Positions 8,227 through 18,270 of a DNA stretch of 54,280 bases are shown here, piece by piece. Within the stretch, counting starts at the first letter, position 1. Every line of letters begins with the position of its first letter. Origin of the DNA: an uncultured Bacteroidales bacterium (lineage in GTDB: Bacteria; Bacteroidota; Bacteroidia; Bacteroidales; FEN-979); contig CAIKNA010000364.1 of NCBI GenBank assembly GCA_903828645.1, forward strand, positions 1 to 54,280, given 5' to 3'. The notes beneath the pieces were generated by a model. That model was not told the origin of the DNA. It was given only the letters and a program-made list of their open reading frames with translations, and did no database searches. The position numbers were made by a program, and so were the translations under genes.

Positions 8227-11200
8227 CTAATTTATTTTTACCAATTTGATTGTCTCAGCTTCATTACCTGCTACAACCTTTACAAAGTAGAGCCCGGCCG
8301 GGAAATCAGAGATTGAAAATTCATGCTTCTTTTCCCTGGTCAATTCCCCTGACATCACTCTTCCACCCTGGATTCCATAAATCTCAACCTTAACAGATTC
8401 ATGCAGGGATCCGCTTGTTTGCTCAAGGGTAAAGTTACCGGTTGTCGGGTTGGGGTAGAGTTTGAAGGAAGAATTTTGCAAAATCACAGGCTGTTCCACT
8501 GTGCCTTCAGCTGAATTTACAAGGGATGGGGATTTATATCCGCAGTAAGCACCATCAAAGATTTTACCATGCATATATCCTCCCGGTTCAACCGTTGTTC
8601 CAGGCAGATAGATGATGTTCTGCCCGGCGATAAAGGTTGCACTCCCCCCGGTTTTAACTACGAATTTAGTTCCTCCACCGGCAACGGTGATGGTCTGCAG
8701 GGCATTGTAACATTTGGTTTCACCACTGGCAACATTCCCGGTTACAGTTATACTACCGACAGAAACACCTGTAACGGTCATGATTATCGTATTGGATGTA
8801 GCTGGACCGGAATTACAGATTTCACTGGAAGTCAGCAGGCAGGTCACTGCATCGCCATTCACAGGTTTATAGGTATAGGTTGGTCCGTTGGCACCGGTAA
8901 TGTCAAAGCCGTTTACTTTCCACTGGTAGAATGGTGAGACACCTCCATTGACCGCCGTGGAAGTAAAAGTGACATTCTGATCAGCAGGAACAGTAATGGT
9001 TGGGGTGGCAATTGACACGCTAACCTGCACCGGAGGATAGGTAGTGATGATCATACATTCATACATCCTGTTGAAACAATGAGTCGTCATATTTTCGGCG
9101 AGTACCCAGTAGTTTCCCGGCAAAGTCAATGGAGGAGCGAAGAAGATCGGACCTCCGGTTCCCGCAACAACAGGACTAACCTGGGTAATGCCGATCCATA
9201 CAGAATAACTAACCCCTATCTGCGAACCTGTGATACCGACAGTTATACCGGGTCCATTGGCGCAGATGGTAGCAGTTGCAGGTACTCCAAAATAGACAAT
9301 AGGCAACTGGTTGATCGTGACAACTACCGGTTTGATGTCGAACCATCCTCCGGGAGTAATGGTTGCCTTAATATAGTAGGTTCCGTTACCCACCGCTGTT
9401 GGTGTTGCAACCGGACTTGTAGTAGCAGTTGCATCGTTCCAATAAGTAAGAATTGTAACAGGAGGCAGGAAACTTCCTGCAGTTACTGACGGATCGGTAA
9501 GGTCAACCCTGTTGGGAGAGCAAGCAACCTGATTCGTTATGACCAGGATAGGTTTGGGATTCACCGTGATGGTGAAAGTTTTAGGAGGCCCTGGACAACC
9601 AACGGATCCAAATGTAAAAGTCGGTGTCACGGTAATCGTCGCAACCACAGGAACTGCCCCGCTGTTGATTGCAGTAAAGGCCGCAATATTTCCCGTGCCG
9701 CTTGCTGCAAGCCCTATACTGGTAAGGTTATTTGTCCATGTATAGGTCGTAACTCCTACAGTGTTAATGGTTGTGAATGCAACAACGGCGGTATTTTCTC
9801 CATTGCCGACAATCTGATCGGCCGGCTGGTTCATCTGTCCTGTCGGATTAACTGTAATAGTGAAAGACTGCGGAGTTCCTACACACCCGCCGGGCACATA
9901 TCTAGGTGTTACGACGATTGTGGCTACTACCGGAGCTGCACCCGTGTTAATTGCGGTAAAGGGATCAATATTTCCATTGCCGCTGACAGCAAGGCCAATT
10001 CCCGGTGTGTCATTCACCCAGGAATATAGAGTGGTTCCGCCTGTATTGGTTGTTGTAAAGTTCACCGCTATGGTTGTTGACCCATTGCATAATACCTGGT
10101 CAGCAGGATCAATCACCTGTCCGGTTGGATTAACCGTTATGTAGAAAGATTCTGTCGGCCCGCTGCAACCTACCGATCCATTCGTAAACACGGGGGTCAC
10201 AACGATCATGGCAGTCACAGGTCCATTTCCGGTATTGATGGCTGTAAAGGCTGCAATATTTCCCGTTCCGCTTGCACCAAGACCTATGCTGGGAAGGTTA
10301 TTTGTCCAATTATAGGTAGTAACTCCACCTGTGTTATTTGTTGTAAAGTCTACCTCAGTGGTAAGCGCACCATTGCACAATTCCTGGTTTCCAAGGCCAC
10401 CATTCATCTGCCCGGTCGGGTTAACGGTAATCGTAAAGGTCTGACTCAACCCAACACAACTTACACCTTCATATGTAAAAGTAGCTGTCACATCAAAGCT
10501 GGCAACAACTGGCGCGTTGCCGGTATTAATAGCTGTGAAGACTGGAAGGTTTCCCGTACCGCTGGCACCAATGCCAATGGACGTGTTTGTATTTGTCCAC
10601 GTATACGTCGTGCTTCCAACCGTATTGTTAGTGGAGAATGTAACAGCTGATGTAGATGCTCCATTGCAAACAACCTGGTCGCCCGGATCATTAACCTGCC
10701 CGCTTGGATTGACTGTGAAGGTGAAAGTCTGGGCAAGTCCATCACAGGTAACCAAACCGTTTTCAAAATGAGGTGTAACGGTGATGGTTGCAACTACCGG
10801 TGCTGAGCCCGTATTGGCGGCAGTAAACGAACTGATATTCCCTGAACCACTGGCTGCGAGGCCAATGCTTGTTGTGTTATTTGTCCAGGTATAGGAAGTG
10901 GTTCCACCAAGGTTATTAGAGGTAAAGTCAACTAAAGTTGTAGATCCTCCATTGCAAACAACCTGGTCTCCCGGCTTGTTCACCTGTCCGGATGGATTAA
11001 CCGTAATGGTAAATGTCTTGAAAAGTCCCGGGCAACTTACCGATTTCTTCTCAAAGGTCGGAGTTACCGTGATGGTGGCTACAACAGGCGAAGTACCGGT
11101 GTTGATAGCGGTAAAGGCAGAAATATTGCCCGTTCCGCTTCCAGCAAGGCCGATACCTGGAGTGTTGTTGGTCCAGGAATAGGTCGTAGTGCCATCAATA

Positions 11201-14200
11201 TTTACCGTGCTAAATGTGGCCGAAGTGCTGGAGCCATTGCAGACTATCTGGTTGTCTGGCTGATTCACCTGACCTGTCGGGTTCACTGTGATGGAAAATG
11301 TTTTTGTGGGCCCCGAACAACTCACGGAATTATTGGTGAATGTGGGAGTTACAACAATGATTGCAAAAACAGGCTGATTACCTGTATTGGTTGCAACAAA
11401 GGAAATATTTCCCACGCCGATGGGATCAAGACCGATGGCGGGATTGTTGTTGGTCCACAGATAGGTAGTGGTTCCACCTGTATTGTCGGTTCCGAATGAA
11501 ACTGAAGTGTTATTTCCATTGCAAACAACCTGACTGACAGGTTGGTTCACATGGCCCGACGGATTGACCGTGATGGTAAAGTTCTCTGTTGGCCCGCTGC
11601 AGGAAACCGACCCGTTTTCAAAATATGGTCTCACTGTAATGGTCGCAGTTACTGGTGCATTGGAACTGTTGACGGCAACAAAGGCTGCTATATTGCCTGT
11701 CCCGGCAGCAGCAAGGCCAATACTTGAATTGGTATTCGTCCATGTATAGGTGGCATTTCCGCCGGAGTTGCTGGTGGCGAAATTCACAGCGCTCGTATTT
11801 GCTCCATTGCAAACGGTCTGGTCCGAAGGATCGATCACCTGTCCGGTTGGATTGACTGTGATGGTGAAATCCGTCGATGGTCCGTCACAAGTAACAGAAC
11901 TGTTTTTAAAATGAGGGGTTACGGTAACCGTGGCAATAACCGGTGCATTCGTACTATTGGTGGCGGTAAAAGAAGGTATGTTGCCTGAACCGCTCGAACC
12001 AAGTCCGATGCTGATGTTGGTATTTGTCCAGGTATAGTTAGTGGTTCCAACGGTGTTGTTTGTGGTAAAAGTAACCGAAGAGGTACTTCCTCCGTTGCAA
12101 ACAACCTGGTCGGCCGGATCATTCACCTGTCCCGTCGGGTTGACCGTGATGCTGAACTGGGCAGTTCCGTCGCAGGTAACCGACCCGTATTCAAAATGAG
12201 CTGTTACAGTGATCGTGGCAACAACCGGGGCAGTTGTAGTGTTGGTGGCGGTAAATGAAGAAATATCGCCGGTACCGCTGGCACCGAGCCCGATGCTGGT
12301 AGTGTTGTTGACCCATGTATAGGTAGTAGTACCAACTGTATTTACAGTTCCGAAAGTTACCAGGGTAGTAGATGCATTATTACATACTACCTGGTCTCCG
12401 GGAACATTCACCTGTCCCGAAGGATTGACCGTAATAGTAAAGGTTTGCAGGGTTCCATCGCAGGTAACTGATCCGTTGGTAAAATGAGGTGTCACGGTTA
12501 TCGTGGCAACTATAGGTGCCGTTGTTGTATTGGCAGCTGTAAAAGCGGAGATATTGCCGGTACCGGTGGCACCAAGTCCGATACTGGTCGTATTGTTCGA
12601 CCATGTATAAGTAGTGGTTCCATCCATGTTGCTGGTGGTAAAGGTCACCGCAGTTGTTAGAGCGCCGTTGCAAACTACCTGGTCGGCAGGATCATTTACC
12701 TGTCCGGCAGGATTGACGGTAATGGTGAACGTTTGTGCTGTTCCGTCACAGGTAACTGATTCGTAGGTAAAATGAGGCGTTACGGTTATCGTGGCAACTA
12801 CCGGTGCATTTGTTGTATTGGCAGCTCTAAAAGAAGCAATGTCGCCTTTACCGGCAGCACCAAGACCGATGCTGGTTGTGGTATTGGCCCATGTATAATT
12901 TGTTATTCCTACAGTGTTAATCGTACCAAACGTCACCAGCGTTGTGGATGCGTTTTTGCAGACCACCTGATCAGCAGGATCGTTCACCTGTCCGGAGGGG
13001 TTCACAGTAATAGTAAAAGTCTGGGGGAGTCCAACACAACTTGTTCCACCGTCTGTCAGGGTAGGTGTTACCGTGATGGTAGCCACTACAGGTGCAGTGC
13101 CTGTATTGCTTGCTGTGAAAGCGCCGATATTCCCCGTTCCTGATGCACCAAGTCCGATGCTGGTTGTGTTATTGGTCCATGCATAGGTAGTGGTCCCGAC
13201 TACATTGGTCGTTGTAAAGTTAACGGCAGTGGTGAGTGCACCATTGCAAACCACCTGGTCGGCAGGATCATTTACCTGGCCGGCAGGATTTACTTTTACA
13301 ACACCCGGAATGTAGAATGATGCAGTTGGACTGTCGCAGAAAGGATTGTAATCAAATGCAATACCGGTAAACTCGCATGCCGTCCCCTGGGCATCTTCCT
13401 TAAATGTAAGGTTTGATAAAGTTGTTCCACTGACGATATTGAATCTAAGTGTAAAAATGGTTTCCCCAACTCCCAGGGTTACGCCATCGGTGGGATCGTA
13501 ACCCAAACCCGACACCTTATATTTACCGCTGGCAAGTATGATCAAATTGGTAGTTGAATCAAACACCGGCCATGCGTGGCCAGGCAAATCAAAGGCAGCA
13601 TTTCTGCTTACAATTCTCGGTGCCCTCAGTTCCGTTGGAGTAAATCCAAAAGTTAAAGAGAAACTTCCCACGTTATTAAAGGAAGAAACCGTTATGGGGA
13701 TGTCCACATAAGTGGCTCCTGTGCAAACATTCACATTAGAAATAGTAGTGACCGGGCCGTTGGGAACAGTCACAACGGTGGCGATTCCTGTAAGCTGGGC
13801 TGAACAACCGGTCGCAACAATTGTGGCAAGTACATTAAATGTAGTGGTGCCTGTAAGGGGGCCTGTGGGAAGGCTGATGGTTCCGCCATCACCCGGAACA
13901 GGCGAACCAATCAGGCTGTTGTCAGCATTGTTTCTTAACTGGTATGTTGTTCCAACTTCAGATGATGCAATTGTAAGATAGGTGCCGGTTCCTGAACAGA
14001 CCTGGCCTCCTGCAACATCAACAATCAAATCGATGGCTGGCAAAGGATTCACCGTTATGGTTGCCTTGCCGGTCAGTGTGGCTGAACATCCGGTTGTAAT
14101 CATTGTTGCCAGTACATTGAATGTTGTTGTAACTGTTACGGGACCTGTTGGCAGGTTGATTGTTCCGCCATCGCCCGCAACCGGCAATCCGACCAGACTG

Positions 14201-17200
14201 TTGTCGGCATCATTTCTTAACTGGTAGTTTGTGCCGATTACCGATGGTGAAACAGTAACATTGATGCTAGCACCTGAACAAGCCGTAGTTGAACCAGCAA
14301 CGGTCGAATTTATGGAGGGCACTGGGTTTACAATAACGGTGACACTTCCGCTCATGATGGTGGAACATCCGTCGGTTACGTTGGTACCGACAATCGTATA
14401 TGTTCCGGGGGTAATCACCCCGGGGAATGCCAGTCCGCAACAGGTTGTACCGGGAATGATCGTTCCCGTAGCAAAACCATCTTTCCAGAGTTCATAGTTC
14501 ACACCTAACTCCGAACCGGAAAGAAAAATATAAACTCCCGTTCCACCTTCGCAATAAGAGCCACCACCTGCAACCGTGAAGAGAGTTGGAGCGGTTTTCA
14601 CAACAACCGTAGCGCTGCTCGTTGCAGTAAAACCATTGCCATCGGTTACAGTTACGGTATAACCTGCTGAACCTGATAAAAGTGTAGAAGGATTGATCGA
14701 TTGGGTTATTTCGCCACCCGGGCTCCATAAATAGGTAAAGGTGGGATCACCCACTGGATTTGCTGTAAGGGTTAGTGCCGCATTGGGGCATACAGACAAG
14801 GATGGATTCGGGGTGATGTTAACAGTAGGTCCAAGTAAGGATATGCCAGTGAAATCGGAAAAACCTGTAACGCCCATTGCAGTGAGCGTATTTGCACCGA
14901 GTGGTGCAAATTTCACCCATGGCAATGAACCACTGTATTTTCCCGTAACCTGGCTGCCTTCTGTTCCTGCAATATCAGCAGGGACATAAGTTCCTGTTAC
15001 ATTACATGAAAAAGCGGTTATGCCTGAGGAGGAGACTGTCCAGTAGCGGTCTAAATAATTTGTCGTACTTGCATTGCTCGGATGCTTCGCATTTTTCACT
15101 TTCACGCCGGCATAACCACCAGAATAGCTGCCTGAAGTGAAATTCAAGGTCATGGGGGTATAATCGGGGGCACCTGTGTTATCCCCTACCGGAAATAGAA
15201 AGGAACCATTGGCCGTGAAATTTTTTCTAACTTCACCACTGCCATTGGTAACAATCATATTGGTAACACCCGGGGTTCCGGCGATGCCAGGGGAAGATGG
15301 ACCGAGGATCAGATTACCTGAACCAAGGCTGAGCAACCCGGCAGACAAGGTTAAAGTGCCATTCACGGTCATATCGCTGGAAAGGTTGACACCATTAGTC
15401 CTGCCAACAGTAAAATTATTCAAACCACCTGTTATGGCAGGCAAGGTTAAGTTTGCCGTTCCTCCGATGATCAGGTTGCTCGTACTGCTGACGTTGATTG
15501 TACCGGTACCTGTTCCTCCATCGTTCAGGATAAGCGTATTGTTTGCACCAATATTATAAGTACTTAATGGTATTACGTCAAAAACACCATTCACAGTAGC
15601 TGTTGAGGCTACAGGTGTGATGACAACACCATCAACAACCAGGTTGTCAAAATTCCAGGAATCAAGTGCGTAGGGATCACCCACGAAGGCAAACTGAAAG
15701 TACATGTTTCCGCCAACATCGTTGGTGTAGTTTGGAATTGAAATACTTGAAGCTGCATGCGCTGCATATGCCATTGACCATACATCATGCCAGGGGCCGC
15801 TTGTGCTCGTGGCAGATTGCAGTTTCAAATAGGTGGGATAATTTTGAATATAGTTTCCCGTGGCATAAGATTTGAAGGCAACATTCACCGCATTGTACCC
15901 AGTGGTGTTTACAGGTCCGCGGTAGATGTAATTTGTGACGTTCGAGTGGGTCCCTTCAGTGCTGTAATAGCGGCCTTCAGGCGAAGTGCCGCCGGCAAGT
16001 GCAGATGCATTTGCAGCAAATTGCATGGATCCAGTTCCGATATTCCCTGTCCAGCTTGTTAAATTCGGGAAGGCATCGGTAAGTAAATTAGTTGTACTGG
16101 ATGTATATGCGTATTGGGTCAAACCACCTAAATTCGTTGTTAAATTATTAAGGGCAGATGAGGTTGTAGGCAATTCCATTCCCATGGTTATGGGTGAAGC
16201 TCCTGAGTAAGTAAGATTTACGGTTCCCGCGAAGGTTGGAGCATTTGTCAAACTACCGGCCGCCCGGAAAATAGTACTTCCGGTTGCCATTGTCAGGTAA
16301 GCTCCGTTGTTCACAAGTCCATTCACGAGAGATAAGGTGCCATTTACAGTAACAGCACCGTTCAGTGTTAATCCTCCGTTGTTGATTGTCAAATTATTCA
16401 GTCCGCCTGATACAGCCGGTAAGAGAGTGGCCGGTGCACCCGATCCTCCCGAGAAAGAAATGTTGGAAGATGTGCCGCCTGTCGCCGTTCCGCTAACGAT
16501 CCCTATTGTTCCGTTAACAGTGAGTGTATGGGCACCAATATTGAGGTTCCCACTGGAAAAATTCAATCCGGTTGTATAAACATAAGGAATGGTCACATCT
16601 CTGGTGATTGATAATGTCCTCGGAGTGCAAACCAGCAGCAGGTAGGCAATGTTGCCATCGGCGGGAACTTCGTAAGAGGTCGAATAATCATTCAGTGCAG
16701 GTGCATATAACAATTGGTATCCACCGGTTCCTGCATTGAAGACAGGGGGTTGATCAAAACTGCCGGCAGCATAGGTTGTACTCGCCCCTATCTGGACTAC
16801 GCCATAGGTGGTTCCACCATTTCCCAGGAGGATCCTATTGGAATTGGTCATTAAACCATAATATAAGTTAACTCTCTGACATACTATCTGATTGGCACCT
16901 AAAAGCGACAACCCTGCGGTATTTCCAAGAGCAAGCGTGTACATTGGCGCTGTAACAGTGCCATCATTGGTAAAGGTTTGTGCCAGGCTGCCAAGGAAAT
17001 AGACAACCGTATAGGCCGCTGTTCCATTGATGGTTGCTCCGGGGCTATTGGTCAGATTGGCGCCTAAAACCAGGTAAGTGCTTGTTGCGCTTGTCCCTGC
17101 AGTTAATACAAGAGTTGAACCATTTGTGCAATTTCCATTTACCTGTACTGTTTTGGAAGCAGCAATTGTTTTTGTTCCTGCACCTGTAAGTGAGAGGATT

Positions 17201-18048
17201 CCATAAGTTCCCGGTATCAACGTTTGTGCAGTGGCACCGGTGTAGTTTACAACAGAACCGGCAACAGAGGTAAAAGCTGGAGTACCAGTTATGGTACCTC
17301 CCAGATTCAATGTCCCTGCTCCGGTAAAGGTGATCTGGCAACCAGTCGTACCGGTTGTAAGTGTTCCTGTTACAGTAACGTTTCCAGTGGAAATGCTAAG
17401 AATATCATTCCTCGTCGTTGTGGTTGCAGCCATTGTCAATGAGCCGCACGACAATGTTCCTGCACCCACGGCAATCGTGAAGTTGGTTGCGTTTGTTCCC
17501 GGTCTGGCCATGGTAATGAGCCCTGTTACGGTCAGCGAATTCGATCCGCTTATTGTTATCCCTCCAGTATTTACGGTGGTCAGCGAGGCACAGGTTGCTG
17601 CAACATCAACGGTCACCGATATTCCATTATTAATCGTCACTGCATCTGCAGAAGTTGGAACAGCAGTGCCACCCCAGGTAGCAATATCGCTCCAGTTTCC
17701 CGACACAGAGGCCGTCCTGGCAACAAGCGGTGCATCCGTGGCGGGTGGGATAATGATATTTTCAACCGTGTTGTCATTTGAAACCGCCTGTTCGGGAATT
17801 TGAATATTTTCAGGTACTTTGTCAGATTGAACAGTGGCCATTTGAACCCCTGCATCTTTTTTACCCGGGCCAAAGTTATCCTTGCCAGCCTTGTTCTGCC
17901 CAGCCCCAAAGTTACTAAACCCAAGCAACAGAGCTAACAGCAGCGCTGTATAAAAGCCATGCACGCGTTTAATTGTAAACAGAGATGAGGCATTGGTCGG
18001 CTGAATCTTGGTAGGCTGTTCAGCATGGAAGAAGTAATTTTTTTTCAT
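8227..18048 (-). CDS. giant T9SS-exported multidomain surface protein (3273 aa)
   Basis: The N terminus has a long signal region with its hydrophobic core near residues 31-50. Near 115-170 a SGNWSDIATWGG segment opens a stretch of beta-rich domains. Residues about 645-805 resemble a jelly-roll/MAM-like domain (SWNFDNLVVDG). A PKD-like domain follows near 1070-1150, and about 1430-1580 looks like a cohesin-type domain. Residues 1590-2832 are 13 tandem modules of about 95 residues. Each begins GQVN-P-DQVVCNG, passes through TYTWTNN--SIGL and ends TFTITVNP. The last ~80 residues are a T9SS type A sorting domain (FKLYPNPTTGNF, ending in AETIKLVKIN), predicting export through the outer membrane and surface attachment. 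It is likely an adhesin or structural surface protein; no catalytic domain is recognised. No frameshift is seen over 9.8 kb. Confidence 0.9.
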   Translation of the reverse strand: MKKNYFFHAEQPTKIQPTNASSLFTIKRVHGFYTALLLALLLGFSNFGAGQNKAGKDNFGPGKKDAGVQMATVQSDKVPENIQIPEQAVSNDNTVENIIIPPATDAPLVARTASVSGNWSDIATWGGTAVPTSADAVTINNGISVTVDVAATCASLTTVNTGGITISGSNSLTVTGLITMARPGTNATNFTIAVGAGTLSCGSLTMAATTTTRNDILSISTGNVTVTGTLTTGTTGCQITFTGAGTLNLGGTITGTPAFTSVAGSVVNYTGATAQTLIPGTYGILSLTGAGTKTIAASKTVQVNGNCTNGSTLVLTAGTSATSTYLVLGANLTNSPGATINGTAAYTVVYFLGSLAQTFTNDGTVTAPMYTLALGNTAGLSLLGANQIVCQRVNLYYGLMTNSNRILLGNGGTTYGVVQIGASTTYAAGSFDQPPVFNAGTGGYQLLYAPALNDYSTSYEVPADGNIAYLLLVCTPRTLSITRDVTIPYVYTTGLNFSSGNLNIGAHTLTVNGTIGIVSGTATGGTSSNISFSGGSGAPATLLPAVSGGLNNLTINNGGLTLNGAVTVNGTLSLVNGLVNNGAYLTMATGSTIFRAAGSLTNAPTFAGTVNLTYSGASPITMGMELPTTSSALNNLTTNLGGLTQYAYTSSTTNLLTDAFPNLTSWTGNIGTGSMQFAANASALAGGTSPEGRYYSTEGTHSNVTNYIYRGPVNTTGYNAVNVAFKSYATGNYIQNYPTYLKLQSATSTSGPWHDVWSMAYAAHAASSISIPNYTNDVGGNMYFQFAFVGDPYALDSWNFDNLVVDGVVITPVASTATVNGVFDVIPLSTYNIGANNTLILNDGGTGTGTINVSSTSNLIIGGTANLTLPAITGGLNNFTVGRTNGVNLSSDMTVNGTLTLSAGLLSLGSGNLILGPSSPGIAGTPGVTNMIVTNGSGEVRKNFTANGSFLFPVGDNTGAPDYTPMTLNFTSGSYSGGYAGVKVKNAKHPSNASTTNYLDRYWTVSSSGITAFSCNVTGTYVPADIAGTEGSQVTGKYSGSLPWVKFAPLGANTLTAMGVTGFSDFTGISLLGPTVNITPNPSLSVCPNAALTLTANPVGDPTFTYLWSPGGEITQSINPSTLLSGSAGYTVTVTDGNGFTATSSATVVVKTAPTLFTVAGGGSYCEGGTGVYIFLSGSELGVNYELWKDGFATGTIIPGTTCCGLAFPGVITPGTYTIVGTNVTDGCSTIMSGSVTVIVNPVPSINSTVAGSTTACSGASINVTVSPSVIGTNYQLRNDADNSLVGLPVAGDGGTINLPTGPVTVTTTFNVLATMITTGCSATLTGKATITVNPLPAIDLIVDVAGGQVCSGTGTYLTIASSEVGTTYQLRNNADNSLIGSPVPGDGGTISLPTGPLTGTTTFNVLATIVATGCSAQLTGIATVVTVPNGPVTTISNVNVCTGATYVDIPITVSSFNNVGSFSLTFGFTPTELRAPRIVSRNAAFDLPGHAWPVFDSTTNLIILASGKYKVSGLGYDPTDGVTLGVGETIFTLRFNIVSGTTLSNLTFKEDAQGTACEFTGIAFDYNPFCDSPTASFYIPGVVKVNPAGQVNDPADQVVCNGALTTAVNFTTTNVVGTTTYAWTNNTTSIGLGASGTGNIGAFTASNTGTAPVVATITVTPTLTDGGTSCVGLPQTFTITVNPSGQVNDPADQVVCKNASTTLVTFGTINTVGITNYTWANTTTSIGLGAAGKGDIASFRAANTTNAPVVATITVTPHFTYESVTCDGTAQTFTITVNPAGQVNDPADQVVCNGALTTAVTFTTSNMDGTTTYTWSNNTTSIGLGATGTGNISAFTAANTTTAPIVATITVTPHFTNGSVTCDGTLQTFTITVNPSGQVNVPGDQVVCNNASTTLVTFGTVNTVGTTTYTWVNNTTSIGLGASGTGDISSFTATNTTTAPVVATITVTAHFEYGSVTCDGTAQFSITVNPTGQVNDPADQVVCNGGSTSSVTFTTNNTVGTTNYTWTNTNISIGLGSSGSGNIPSFTATNSTNAPVIATVTVTPHFKNSSVTCDGPSTDFTITVNPTGQVIDPSDQTVCNGANTSAVNFATSNSGGNATYTWTNTNSSIGLAAAGTGNIAAFVAVNSSNAPVTATITVRPYFENGSVSCSGPTENFTITVNPSGHVNQPVSQVVCNGNNTSVSFGTDNTGGTTTYLWTNNNPAIGLDPIGVGNISFVATNTGNQPVFAIIVVTPTFTNNSVSCSGPTKTFSITVNPTGQVNQPDNQIVCNGSSTSATFSTVNIDGTTTYSWTNNTPGIGLAGSGTGNISAFTAINTGTSPVVATITVTPTFEKKSVSCPGLFKTFTITVNPSGQVNKPGDQVVCNGGSTTLVDFTSNNLGGTTSYTWTNNTTSIGLAASGSGNISSFTAANTGSAPVVATITVTPHFENGLVTCDGLAQTFTFTVNPSGQVNDPGDQVVCNGASTSAVTFSTNNTVGSTTYTWTNTNTSIGIGASGTGNLPVFTAINTGNAPVVASFDVTATFTYEGVSCVGLSQTFTITVNPTGQMNGGLGNQELCNGALTTEVDFTTNNTGGVTTYNWTNNLPSIGLGASGTGNIAAFTAINTGNGPVTAMIVVTPVFTNGSVGCSGPTESFYITVNPTGQVIDPADQVLCNGSTTIAVNFTTTNTGGTTLYSWVNDTPGIGLAVSGNGNIDPFTAINTGAAPVVATIVVTPRYVPGGCVGTPQSFTITVNPTGQMNQPADQIVGNGENTAVVAFTTINTVGVTTYTWTNNLTSIGLAASGTGNIAAFTAINSGAVPVVATITVTPTFTFGSVGCPGPPKTFTITVNPKPILVITNQVACSPNRVDLTDPSVTAGSFLPPVTILTYWNDATATTSPVATPTAVGNGTYYIKATITPGGWFDIKPVVVTINQLPIVYFGVPATATICANGPGITVGITGSQIGVSYSVWIGITQVSPVVAGTGGPIFFAPPLTLPGNYWVLAENMTTHCFNRMYECMIITTYPPVQVSVSIATPTITVPADQNVTFTSTAVNGGVSPFYQWKVNGFDITGANGPTYTYKPVNGDAVTCLLTSSEICNSGPATSNTIIMTVTGVSVGSITVTGNVASGETKCYNALQTITVAGGGTKFVVKTGGSATFIAGQNIIYLPGTTVEPGGYMHGKIFDGAYCGYKSPSLVNSAEGTVEQPVILQNSSFKLYPNPTTGNFTLEQTSGSLHESVKVEIYGIQGGRVMSGELTREKKHEFSISDFPAGLYFVKVVAGNEAETIKLVKIN
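9553..13281 (-). repeat. 13 tandem ~287-bp coding modules (PKD-like repeats)
   Basis: Thirteen consecutive in-frame modules encode residues 1590-2832 of the giant protein. Each is about 285-291 bp, with conserved starts (GQVN/GQVI/GQMN) and ends (TITVNP). Sequence drift between copies is moderate; module 13 has VGNGEN in place of VCNG, and module 12 is shortened near its end. The array marks serial duplication within the gene. Confidence 0.88.
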
Positions 18049-18182
18049 AATACAGGGGGTTAGGTTGTAAATAAAAGATTAATAAGGACACGGTAAGCGG
18101 GTTATTTTCAGTTTGCAATGATCTATTCAGTTTAATCGGCTAATATAATCAAAATTCAAAATGAATACACTTATCAGTATGG

Positions 18183-18190
18183 CAAAAATA
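18183..18190 (-). promoter_or_regulatory. possible -7 box for the giant T9SS gene
   Basis: CAAAAATA on the plus strand reads TATTTTTG on the minus strand, matching TAnnTTTG. It would give a leader of about 125 nt. No TTTG lies at the normal -33 distance. The rest of the 222-bp gap (18049-18270) is AT-rich and shows nothing further. Confidence 0.3.
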
Positions 18191-18270
18191 GGAAAACTAT
18201 TTTACAAAATAAAAAAAAAAATCTGCGAACGCTTTTAGGATAAACAGGGACGGTGTTTTGAGGTGAAATG

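Noticed and set aside
9553-13281. Regular ~287-bp repeats that could suggest a CRISPR or satellite array
   Set aside because: The repeats are in frame throughout and encode a conserved ~95-residue protein module; there are no short identical repeats with unique spacers.
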